This document shows positions 1-5,197 of a DNA stretch of 5,197 nucleotides, one piece after another. The notes beneath the pieces are model-generated. The model was not told the origin of the DNA, made no database searches, and saw only the letters and a list, made by a program, of their open reading frames with translations. This DNA comes from Helicobacteraceae bacterium (lineage in GTDB: Bacteria > Campylobacterota > Campylobacteria > Campylobacterales > SZUA-545), in the NCBI GenBank assembly GCA_003250175.1, contig QKHD01000175.1, positions 1 to 5,197 of the forward strand. Reading direction: 5' to 3'. The translations under genes and the position numbers were made by a program. Numbering within the stretch: position 1 is the stretch's first letter; every line of letters starts with the position of its first letter.

Positions 1-354
1 TGCGGCGAGCGGGAAATCTATGCCCGCCAGCTGGGAAAAGGCTCCGTGCCCCACTGCCTTAAAGCGGAGAAGGGTGATCCTTATGCCGGTATTTACGAAG
101 CGATTTTGAGTCATCGCTTTAAATCGGGTGGTGAGTGTGCGTTCCGGGTGGTAACCCATATCGATTTTGCCACCTGCAGCGCGGAAAAACGCCCCGCGGG
201 CAGCGCCTTGGGCGTGATGCGCCTGGAGGTTTTAAACGGATCCGGAGCGGCGGTCTATCAGATTCAGCAGGAGTTCGACCGGGAGCCGACCTCCGGACAG
301 GCGGGTTTTCTTTTAGAAGATATGCTCAACCGCTTTACGCGCCAAGCCCATTAA
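1..354 (+). CDS. Unrecognised protein, C-terminal 117 residues (5' end outside window)
   Basis: The reading frame is open from base 1 to the TAA at 352-354, so this is the 3' part of a longer gene. A GTG at 46 could be read as a start, but the frame stays open and well formed upstream of it (reading CGEREIYARQLGKG), so a true start before the window is more likely. I recognise no family. The visible part is a mixed, soluble-looking sequence with four cysteines (visible residues 1, 19, 44 and 56) and no membrane segment. It has a beta-rich centre (FRVVTHIDFATC, then VMRLEVLNGSGAAVYQIQQEF) and a helical end (LLEDMLNRFTRQ). The first visible codon is Cys followed by Gly-Glu. This could be the lipobox cysteine of a lipoprotein, but the preceding residues are not visible, so that is a guess. 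Its last 20 bases overlap the convergent gene at 335-721. The frame is likely real; the function is unknown. Confidence 0.7.
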   Translation, partial: CGEREIYARQLGKGSVPHCLKAEKGDPYAGIYEAILSHRFKSGGECAFRVVTHIDFATCSAEKRPAGSALGVMRLEVLNGSGAAVYQIQQEFDREPTSGQAGFLLEDMLNRFTRQAH

Positions 355-721
355 GGATAGACGAGCATTTCGCGTAGAAGGTTTCATCTAAAAAGCCATC
401 TCTGGGGTAGCTCAGTACATGGAGCTGGCTAAGCGCCTTGATGGAGTCATGCATGGCCAGCAGTGTATGTTTAGCCCCCTCCGGATCGGTCGCGGGCATG
501 ATCATTGCAAAACGCCCCTTTTCGTGAAAGAGCAGGTCCGATTTTCGGGAGGCTTTGGCCAGGATATCGGCCAGGAGTTCATGGTCCAGTTCGCCATGGT
601 TATAAAAGAGAACGACGCTCAGCTGGTGCCCTTCGGTTACCTCGTCATCGTAGCGTTCCAGGGTATTGATCTCATGAATGAGTGCCTTATGAAAATCGTC
701 AAATCGGTACCGGATGCCCAT
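335..721 (-). CDS. Small protein with a degenerate GGDEF-like fold (128 aa), function unknown
   Basis: The frame can be extended to an ATG at 778, but I chose the ATG at 721. It has an excellent AAGGAG ribosome site 5 bases upstream, and the longer form would run through the pyrC promoter. No signal peptide or membrane segment is seen, so the product is probably cytoplasmic. Residues 33-80 follow the pattern of the core of GGDEF (diguanylate cyclase) domains: a hydrophobic strand (QLSVVLFYN), a helix (HELLADILAKASRKS), then SDLLFHEKGRFAMIMPATD, which matches the usual 'D-x-aRyGGDEFaillp-td' hairpin, followed by a helix starting EGAKHTLLAM. The GGDEF signature itself is replaced by EKGRF (67-71), and the metal-binding aspartate of the first strand is absent. 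It should therefore not make cyclic di-GMP. It could be a scaffold, a binding domain or a regulator. The assignment is a pattern match by eye, not a profile hit. The gene is divergent from pyrC. Confidence 0.7.
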   Translation of the reverse strand: MGIRYRFDDFHKALIHEINTLERYDDEVTEGHQLSVVLFYNHGELDHELLADILAKASRKSDLLFHEKGRFAMIMPATDPEGAKHTLLAMHDSIKALSQLHVLSYPRDGFLDETFYAKCSSILNGLGA

Positions 722-726
722 CTCTT

Positions 727-732
727 CTCCTT
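727..732 (-). promoter_or_regulatory. Strong ribosome binding site deciding the start at 721
   Basis: Read on the minus strand, AAGGAG lies 5 bases before the ATG at 721. This is a near-perfect Shine-Dalgarno match with good spacing. The upstream in-frame ATG at 778 has no comparable site (GGGGAAA lies just upstream at best) and would put coding sequence across both putative promoters. This favours the 128-residue form of the protein over the 147-residue form. Confidence 0.75.
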
Positions 733-745
733 TGGGTTTGAGTTC

Positions 746-751
746 AGTATA
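746..751 (-). promoter_or_regulatory. Candidate -10 element for the minus-strand GGDEF-like gene
   Basis: TATACT on the minus strand (one mismatch to TATAAT) would place the transcript start near 739 and give a leader of about 18 bases before the ATG at 721. No -35 match stands out, which is common in Campylobacterota, where the -35 box is poorly conserved. The hexamer is part of a perfect 10-bp palindrome, CAGTATACTG (745-754), so the same motif also reads on the plus strand. Position fits, but the sequence alone is weak evidence. Confidence 0.4.
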
Positions 752-763
752 CTGCAAAAGAGT

Positions 764-791
764 TTGAAAAAATCCCATTTTCCCCTATAAT
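764..791 (+). promoter_or_regulatory. Sigma-70 promoter of pyrC
   Basis: TTGAAA (764-769, five of six matches to the -35 consensus) and a perfect TATAAT (786-791) are separated by 16 bp. Transcription would start near 798 and give a leader of only about 20 bases before the pyrC ATG at 819. That leaves no room for a long attenuator or riboswitch in the leader. The element lies in the divergent region shared with the minus-strand gene and is the best promoter match in the window. Confidence 0.75.
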
Positions 792-818
792 TACCATAAA
801 AAAACAAAGCGAATCATC

Positions 819-1820
819 ATGAGCCTGACCCTGAACTCTCCCTTGGATATGCACCTTCACCTCCGGGATGACGCCATGCTCTCCCACGTGGCGCCCTACA
901 CCGCCGAGCAGTTTGCCGGTGCCATGGTAATGCCCAATCTTTTGCCCCCACTAACAACCAAGGAAGCCATCGATGCCTACCGTAAACGGATTGAAACGGC
1001 AACCGGACGGGATGATTTCAGACCCTACATGACCCTTTTTCTCAAAGAGACCCTGAGCTACGAGCGGCTTGTTGAACTGAAACCAAGCATTATTGCCGTC
1101 AAACTCTACCCCAGCGGGGTGACCACCAACTCCGATACGGGTCTTGCCAGCATTGACGTCGAAGGGCTGCGCCCGACACTTGAAGCCATGAGCGAGCTGG
1201 ATATTCCCCTCTCCATCCATGGGGAAACCAACGGGTTTGTTATGGACCGGGAAAAAGAGTTTATGCCGATTTTCGAAGCCCTGGCCGCGGCCTTCCCCAA
1301 ACTGAAAATCATTATGGAACACATCAGTTCCAAAGAGGCGATAACGACGCTGGACAAGTACCCCAATCTCTACGCCACCGTGACCGTTCACCACCTGCTG
1401 CTGACACTGGACGATGTCATCGGCGGTATGCTGCAGCCTCACACCTTCTGCAAGCCAATCATCAAAACACCGGCGGACCGCGATGCGATCCAGCGGGCTG
1501 TTTTGTCCGGCCACCCGAAAATTATGTTCGGCAGTGATTCCGCTCCGCATCCCAAGGAGAAAAAAGAGAGTGCCGCAGGAAGCGCCGGGATTTTTTCCGC
1601 TCCGGTTGTCTTGCCGCTTTTGGCCGATTTTTTTGACCGCCACGGCAAACTGGATCTGTTGCAGGGCTTTGTCAGCGACCATGCGCAAAACATCTATGGC
1701 ATCACCCCTCCGGAGCATATCGTGACGTTGGAAAAGGCTGAATGGGTGGTTCCGGAGCAGATTTTTGACGTGGTTCCTCTTTTTGCCGGACAAAAAATTT
1801 CCTACCGTCTCGTAAAATAA
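819..1820 (+). CDS. pyrC: Dihydroorotase PyrC (class II), complete, 333 aa
   Basis: This cytoplasmic zinc amidohydrolase interconverts N-carbamoyl-L-aspartate and L-dihydroorotate, the third step of de novo UMP synthesis. The length matches the short, single-domain class II enzymes (E. coli about 348 aa). The metal ligands expected for the family are visible in order: H12 and H14 in MHLHLRDD (with substrate-binding R16), N40 in MVMPN, K95 in AVKLYPSG (the lysine that is carboxylated to bridge the two zinc ions), H134 in SIHGE, H168 in MEHIS, and D240 in FGSDSAPH with H244 beside it. T102 and T103 fit the flexible active-site loop. All key residues are present, so the enzyme should be active. 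The start at 819 puts the HxH motif close to the N-terminus, as is usual; the ribosome site is weak (only AAAGCGA-like). The gene has its own strong promoter and is followed by a GC-rich hairpin, so it may be transcribed alone. Confidence 0.97.
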   Translation: MSLTLNSPLDMHLHLRDDAMLSHVAPYTAEQFAGAMVMPNLLPPLTTKEAIDAYRKRIETATGRDDFRPYMTLFLKETLSYERLVELKPSIIAVKLYPSGVTTNSDTGLASIDVEGLRPTLEAMSELDIPLSIHGETNGFVMDREKEFMPIFEALAAAFPKLKIIMEHISSKEAITTLDKYPNLYATVTVHHLLLTLDDVIGGMLQPHTFCKPIIKTPADRDAIQRAVLSGHPKIMFGSDSAPHPKEKKESAAGSAGIFSAPVVLPLLADFFDRHGKLDLLQGFVSDHAQNIYGITPPEHIVTLEKAEWVVPEQIFDVVPLFAGQKISYRLVK

Positions 1821-1829
1821 TCATCAAGG

Positions 1830-1858
1830 GGGCGGCCAGTCCAGTGGTGGCGCCGCCC
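1830..1858 (+). terminator. Possible terminator hairpin after pyrC
   Basis: GGGCGGC (1830-1836) pairs perfectly with GCCGCCC (1852-1858) around a 15-base loop, starting 10 bases after the pyrC stop codon. It is the most stable-looking stem in the intergenic region. The T-rich run (1875-1879, then TTATT) begins only 16 bases after the stem instead of directly after it, so this is not a canonical intrinsic terminator. It could equally be an mRNA 3'-end stabiliser or a pause site. Confidence 0.4.
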
Positions 1859-1916
1859 AAATAACTAATATAACTTTTTCTTATTGTAAATCCCCCTTCG
1901 CCACCCCCTCTGCTAA

Positions 1917-1948
1917 AGCTAGAATTTCACCCTTTTGAGCTAAAATTT
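1917..1948 (+). promoter_or_regulatory. Promoter region of nrdA with two phased AGCTARAATTT repeats
   Basis: AGCTAGAATTT (1917-1927) and AGCTAAAATTT (1938-1948) match at 10 of 11 positions, and their starts are 21 bp apart, about two turns of the helix. Each contains a TAnAAT hexamer (TAGAAT 1920-1925, TAAAAT 1941-1946) of the kind used as -10 boxes in Campylobacterota. The second would start transcription near 1953, about 20 bases before the nrdA ATG. No clear -35 is seen for either. They may be tandem -10 elements or a pair of binding sites for a regulator. The rest of the 1821-1973 gap holds only the pyrC hairpin and a C-rich stretch. Confidence 0.45.
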
Positions 1949-1973
1949 TTCCAACAAACCAACGGAGATTTGA

Positions 1974-4382
1974 ATGCTGACTGTAGTGAAACGAGACGGA
2001 CGACTAGAACCCCTGGACATTAAAAAAATTCAGAAATACACATCTGATGCGGTGGAAGGGCTGAGTAACGTATCTCAGTCTGAACTGGAGCTTGACGCCA
2101 AGATTCAGTTCCGTGACAAGATGAGTACAACAGAGATTCAGCAGACTCTGATTCAAACGGCTGTGGATAAAATTGATGTGGACTGCCCCGACTGGACATT
2201 CGTAGCTGCGCGACTGTTCCTGTACGATCTCTACCACCGCGTCGGAAAAGCGACCAGCGGGAAAAAAGGCGAGGCTTATCAGCACCTCAGCCACTATTTT
2301 GAAATTGGGGAGAAGGAAGGGAGAATCCTGACCGGGCTCAAGGAAAAATACGACCTGGATGATCTGAACAGCTACCTCAAACCGGAGCGCGATCTTCAGT
2401 TTAACTACCTGGGCATCAAAACCCTCTACGACCGCTACCTGATTAAAAACCGCAACGGCGATCCCATCGAGCTGCCCCAGCAGATGTTTATGGCCGTAGC
2501 GATGTTTTTGGCCCAAAATGAAAAAGATCGTCAGTATTGGGCAAAACAGTTTTACGACGTACTCTCCCGCTTCGAGGTCATGGCTGCAACCCCGACCCTC
2601 TCCAACGCGAGAACCCCACGCCACCAGCTCTCTTCCTGCTTTGTCGGTTCTACTCCGGACAATATCGAAGGGATTTTTGACGGGTACAAGGAAAAATCCC
2701 TGCTCTCCAAATTTGGCGGCGGGATCGGCTGGGACTGGAACAAGGTTCGCGCCAGCGCCTCCTTTATCGACGGCCACAAAAATGCCGCGGGCGGTGTGGT
2801 GCCGTTTTTGAAAATCGAAAACGACATTGCCGTTGCCGTTGACCAGCTGGGAACCCGGAAGGGGGCTATCGCCGTCTATATCGAGCCGTGGCACATGGAT
2901 ATTCTGGACTTTTTGGATCTGAAGAAAAACTCCGGAGAGGAGCGCCGACGTGCCCACGATCTTTTCCCTGCGGTATGGATCAACGACCTCTTTATGAAGC
3001 GGGTTGAAAACGATATGGAGTGGAGTCTCTTCGACCCCTATCAGACTCCGGACCTCAGCGACATCTATGGCGACGCTTTTGAAAGCCGCTACCAGGAGTA
3101 CGAAGAGGATGCCGGTATTACCCGTGTCACCATCAAAGCAAAAGATCTGTGGAAAAAAATCCTGCTCAGCTACTTTGAGACGGGCAGCCCCTTCCTGGGC
3201 TTTAAAGATACGGCCAACCGATCCAACCCCAACGATCACGCCGGTATCATCCGAAGCTCCAACCTCTGCACCGAGATCTTCCAAAATACCGCACCCAACC
3301 ACTACAAGGTCAAGGTGGAGTTTGAGCCGGACGTTCTGGGTGGCTACGGTGAAATCGCTTACTATGATGAGGAAGCAGAGATCACCACGGATGTCGGTGT
3401 CACCAAAAAGGCCAACAAAGTCACCGCGCTCGATAGCATCGGCGGCAAGCGGGTCTACCACGTTTGCAAAGAGCACGAAGACGGCCTGACCGCCGTATGT
3501 AACCTGGCCAGTATCAACCTCTCCAAAGTCCACCAAAAAGTAGATATCGAGCGGGTTGTTCCGGTGGCCGTCCGTATGCTGGACAATGTCATTGATCTGA
3601 ACTTCTACCCGCTTCGCAAGGTAAAAACAACCAATCTCAAATCCCGAGCCATTGGTCTTGGTGTGATGGGTGAAGCCCAGATGCTGGCGGAAAACCAGTG
3701 TATGTGGGGAAGCGAAGAACACTTTAGAAAAGTTGACGAAGTCATGGAGATGATCAGCTACAACGCGATTTTCACCTCCAGCGAGCTGGCTTTGGAAAAA
3801 GGGTGCTACCCCAACTTTGCCGGTTCAAAATGGGCACGGGGCATCATGCCGATCGATACGGCCAACCGCGAAACCATGAAACTGATTGACCGTGGCGGCT
3901 TGTTTGGCTACGAGTACAACTGGGATGACCTGAAGGCAAAAGTTAAAAAAGACGGAATGCGCAACGGTTATCTGATGGCGATCGCTCCGACCTCATCCAT
4001 CTCGATCCTGACGGGGACGACCCAGACGATCGAGCCGATCTATAAACGTAAGTGGTTTGAAGAGAACCTCTCCGGACTGATCCCGGTGGTCGTACCCAAC
4101 CTCTCTACAGAGACCTGGCAGTACTACACCCCGGCCTATGAGCTGGACCAGCAGATTTTGGTGAAGGCCGCGGCGATCCGACAAAAGTGGATTGATCAGG
4201 GCCAGAGCCTTAATATCTTCATGAAGCTCGACCGTGCCAGCGGCAAGGTGCTCAACGACATCTACATGCTGGCCTGGAAACTGGGCTGCAAATCCACCTA
4301 CTACCTACGAAGCCAGTCTGCCGAAGCAGTGGAAGAGGTCGATGTAGCTGACCGAAGTATCGAATGTGAGGGGTGCCAGTAA
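1974..4382 (+). CDS. nrdA: Ribonucleoside-diphosphate reductase, class I alpha (large) chain, 802 aa
   Basis: This cytoplasmic enzyme reduces ribonucleoside diphosphates to deoxyribonucleotides, using a radical delivered by the small subunit NrdB (not in this window). Residues 1-90 form an ATP cone (VVKRDGR..LDIKKIQ), the site of overall activity control by ATP/dATP. The barrel carries the expected residues: C222 (QLSSC) and C509 (AVCNLASINL) as the redox pair, N430-C432-E434 (SSNLCTE) with thiyl-radical C432, and Y776-Y777 (STYYLRS) in the radical path. The tail C798-x-x-C801 should pass electrons from thioredoxin or glutaredoxin. FGGGIGWDW (247-255), RKGAIAVYIEPWH (295-307) and PTSSISILTGTTQ (672-684) are further family blocks. 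C432 to C509 is 77 residues, against 23 in E. coli (C439-C462), so about 54 residues are inserted there. This explains most of the extra length (E. coli about 761). The ATG at 1974 has GGAG six bases upstream. All catalytic residues are intact. Confidence 0.97.
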   Translation: MLTVVKRDGRLEPLDIKKIQKYTSDAVEGLSNVSQSELELDAKIQFRDKMSTTEIQQTLIQTAVDKIDVDCPDWTFVAARLFLYDLYHRVGKATSGKKGEAYQHLSHYFEIGEKEGRILTGLKEKYDLDDLNSYLKPERDLQFNYLGIKTLYDRYLIKNRNGDPIELPQQMFMAVAMFLAQNEKDRQYWAKQFYDVLSRFEVMAATPTLSNARTPRHQLSSCFVGSTPDNIEGIFDGYKEKSLLSKFGGGIGWDWNKVRASASFIDGHKNAAGGVVPFLKIENDIAVAVDQLGTRKGAIAVYIEPWHMDILDFLDLKKNSGEERRRAHDLFPAVWINDLFMKRVENDMEWSLFDPYQTPDLSDIYGDAFESRYQEYEEDAGITRVTIKAKDLWKKILLSYFETGSPFLGFKDTANRSNPNDHAGIIRSSNLCTEIFQNTAPNHYKVKVEFEPDVLGGYGEIAYYDEEAEITTDVGVTKKANKVTALDSIGGKRVYHVCKEHEDGLTAVCNLASINLSKVHQKVDIERVVPVAVRMLDNVIDLNFYPLRKVKTTNLKSRAIGLGVMGEAQMLAENQCMWGSEEHFRKVDEVMEMISYNAIFTSSELALEKGCYPNFAGSKWARGIMPIDTANRETMKLIDRGGLFGYEYNWDDLKAKVKKDGMRNGYLMAIAPTSSISILTGTTQTIEPIYKRKWFEENLSGLIPVVVPNLSTETWQYYTPAYELDQQILVKAAAIRQKWIDQGQSLNIFMKLDRASGKVLNDIYMLAWKLGCKSTYYLRSQSAEAVEEVDVADRSIECEGCQ

Positions 4383-4388
4383 CCCCTT
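4368..4388. other. Hairpin spanning the stop codons of nrdA and the convergent gene
   Basis: GAGGGGT (4368-4374) can pair with ACCCCTT (4382-4388), six Watson-Crick pairs plus one G-T, around a 7-base loop that contains the first two bases of the nrdA stop codon. The convergent stop codon (4389-4387) is partly in the right arm. No T-run follows on either strand, so a classic terminator is not supported. It may mark transcript ends for both genes or be chance. Confidence 0.3.
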
Positions 4389-5197
4389 AAAGAAATCCGT
4401 AGGAGAGGTTCAGGAGTAACGTTGACTCCTGATCTTCCTGATCAAACTTTCCATAGACATCTCTTATGCGTAACCAGTCACGGTAATTAACTCCTGCTTC
4501 CAGACCCAATATGAAATTATCGGATACACGGCGTTCCAGCAAAAAGGCAAAGCCACCCGCATAGGCATCGGGTGGACGGTACTCATTGGCATCTTTATAG
4601 CCCACTCCGGCATGCAATTTAAATCCGGGATAAAACCCAAGAAGATCGGGAAAAATAAAGTGGTAACCAACCTGGGCTTCAGCAACATGATCGTCATAAT
4701 ATCCGGTCAGGTGGAAACCGTGTCCGGGCATTCCTGTGCGGTAGACATAACTGAATGCAATCGCTGTGTAGCTTTCGTTACTGCTGAAATTGTAGGCACT
4801 GCCATCAGCGGTAAAGGTATGGTCACCAGGCTGAAGGGAATAAATCGTACTGTTGGCGACTGTATAGAGCTGGGTGGAAACAGTTGAAGTAACGCTCCCC
4901 ATAGAAACAGACATAAAATGGGAAGGTAAAGGCGGACGTTTTTTGGGAGATTTAGCCGGAGTCTCCTCAACAAAGGTCGGCTCCTCTTCAGGCTCGCTTC
5001 CCGGTTCATCGGCAAAGACAACATATTCGATGGTCTCTCCGGAGGTGTTAAGATCTGCTAGGGGTTGATTGTCGTCATCAACATAGACATACTCTTCGTA
5101 TTCGGCACCGCTGTCGGTGGTATTGGTCTCACCTTCCATCACCTGAGACGAGGTATCAACACTACTTCTGGCAACAAGTGTTTCGGTTTCAAAGGGG
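4387..5197 (-). CDS. Putative outer-membrane beta-barrel protein, C-terminal 269 residues (5' end outside window)
   Basis: The frame is open from the window edge to the TAA at 4389-4387. A GTG at 5142 is a possible but unlikely start, because the frame continues upstream (PFETETLVARSSVDTSSQ) with similar composition and the expected signal peptide must lie outside. Visible residues 1-91 are acidic and low in complexity, with two related motifs, EEYVYVDDD and IEYVVFADE, then a Glu/Pro-rich stretch and a short basic KSPKKRPP linker. From about residue 92 (HFMSVSMGS) to the end, alternating hydrophobic and polar strands rich in Tyr, Gly and Phe appear (YTAIAFSYVYRTG, FHLTGYYDD, AQVGYHFIF, LHAGVGYKD, ILGLEAGVNYRDW). 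The chain ends LLLNLSYGFL, close to the C-terminal signal of barrel proteins, although F is followed by one extra Leu. About 178 residues suit an 8-stranded OmpA/OmpW-size barrel. I cannot name the family. It converges on nrdA with 4 bp between stop codons. Confidence 0.75.
   Translation of the reverse strand, partial: PFETETLVARSSVDTSSQVMEGETNTTDSGAEYEEYVYVDDDNQPLADLNTSGETIEYVVFADEPGSEPEEEPTFVEETPAKSPKKRPPLPSHFMSVSMGSVTSTVSTQLYTVANSTIYSLQPGDHTFTADGSAYNFSSNESYTAIAFSYVYRTGMPGHGFHLTGYYDDHVAEAQVGYHFIFPDLLGFYPGFKLHAGVGYKDANEYRPPDAYAGGFAFLLERRVSDNFILGLEAGVNYRDWLRIRDVYGKFDQEDQESTLLLNLSYGFL
4410..4432. other. Perfect 8-bp stem-loop just beyond nrdA
   Basis: TCAGGAGT (4410-4417) and ACTCCTGA (4425-4432) are exact inverted repeats around a 7-base loop (4418-4424), beginning 27 bases after the nrdA stop codon and inside the 3' end of the convergent barrel gene. 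The bases after it (TCTTCCTG) are only moderately pyrimidine-rich, so it is at best an imperfect terminator for nrdA. Codon constraints of the barrel gene could also produce it. Confidence 0.3.
4426..4443 (-). repeat. Two 9-base tandem units encoding Asp-Gln-Glu twice
   Basis: CTCCTGATC and TTCCTGATC stand head to tail (8 of 9 identical). On the minus strand they are in frame and encode DQE-DQE in the last loop of the barrel protein, before its final strand. The overlap with the stem-loop at 4410-4432 means that one unit is also part of the stem. It looks like a small in-frame duplication in a loop that tolerates length change. Confidence 0.5.

Noticed and set aside
722..778. Upstream ATG at 778 as the start of the GGDEF-like gene
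   Set aside because: The extra 19 residues would be encoded across both putative promoters. The ATG at 721 has a much better ribosome site.
419..790. 123-codon plus-strand frame opposite the GGDEF-like gene
   Set aside because: It overlaps the pyrC promoter and has no convincing ribosome site. The minus-strand frame has a strong AAGGAG and a plausible fold pattern, so only that one was kept.
951..1793. 280-codon open frame on the minus strand, antisense to pyrC
   Set aside because: pyrC is intact with all its metal ligands. The antisense product looks like random sequence and has no promoter or ribosome site.
1884..1925. TTGTAA (1884-1889) as the -35 box for TAGAAT (1920-1925)
   Set aside because: The spacer would be 30 bp, far from the usable 16-18 bp range.
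3291..3482. Full intein inside nrdA
   Set aside because: The inserted segment is only about 54 residues. It lacks an N-terminal splice Cys/Ser block and a terminal His-Asn plus Cys/Ser/Thr, and it is far too short for a working intein.
2004..3722. 572-codon open frame on the minus strand, antisense to nrdA
   Set aside because: It lies wholly inside the strongly supported nrdA gene. Its translation has no recognisable domain order, and such long antisense frames arise from the codon bias of the sense gene. No ribosome site supports its start.
4612..4887. 91-codon plus-strand frame opposite the barrel gene
   Set aside because: The minus-strand frame shows clear barrel-strand alternation and a barrel-like C-terminus. 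The plus-strand frame shows nothing beyond being open.
1..5197. Mobile element, CRISPR array, tRNA/rRNA gene or defence system
   Set aside because: I saw no long inverted repeats, no regularly spaced repeats, no cloverleaf-like or rRNA-like sequence, and no transposase, integrase or nuclease motifs on either strand.

Overview
The window reads as ordinary core chromosome of a Gram-negative bacterium, most likely a Campylobacterota (Epsilonproteobacteria) lineage with roughly balanced GC, such as a Sulfurovum, Nitratifractor or Hydrogenimonas relative. This placement is an inference. It rests on the short class II dihydroorotase, on a class I ribonucleotide reductase large chain with an ATP cone, a Campylobacterota-like insert and a CxxC tail, and on TAnAAT-type -10 elements. 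No database was searched.

Layout: (1) Positions 1-354 (+) hold the 3' end of an unrecognised gene. Its last 20 bases overlap the 3' end of the next gene, which is convergent. (2) Positions 335-721 (-) encode a small protein that looks like a GGDEF-type fold without the GGDEF signature. (3) Positions 722-818 are a compact divergent promoter region, with a near-consensus sigma-70 promoter facing pyrC. (4) pyrC (dihydroorotase, complete) lies at 819-1820 (+). (5) Positions 1821-1973 are intergenic, with a GC-rich hairpin after pyrC and a pair of AGCTARAATTT repeats exactly 21 bp apart before nrdA. (6) nrdA (ribonucleoside-diphosphate reductase alpha chain, complete) lies at 1974-4382 (+). (7) Positions 4387-5197 (-) hold the C-terminal part of an outer-membrane beta-barrel protein with an acidic, proline-rich N-terminal stretch. 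It is convergent to nrdA with 4 bp between the stop codons, and its 5' end is cut off by the window.

The two recognised enzymes both serve nucleotide supply: PyrC makes dihydroorotate on the way to UMP, and NrdA makes deoxyribonucleotides for DNA. They lie on the same strand, but each seems to have its own promoter, so a shared operon is not required. The partner gene nrdB is not in the window. The flanking genes show no evident functional link to nucleotide metabolism.

I found no mobile element, CRISPR array, RNA gene or defence-like system. The items most worth a second look are the degenerate mini-GGDEF protein, the insert between the catalytic cysteines of NrdA, the helically phased repeat before nrdA, and the unidentified barrel protein.
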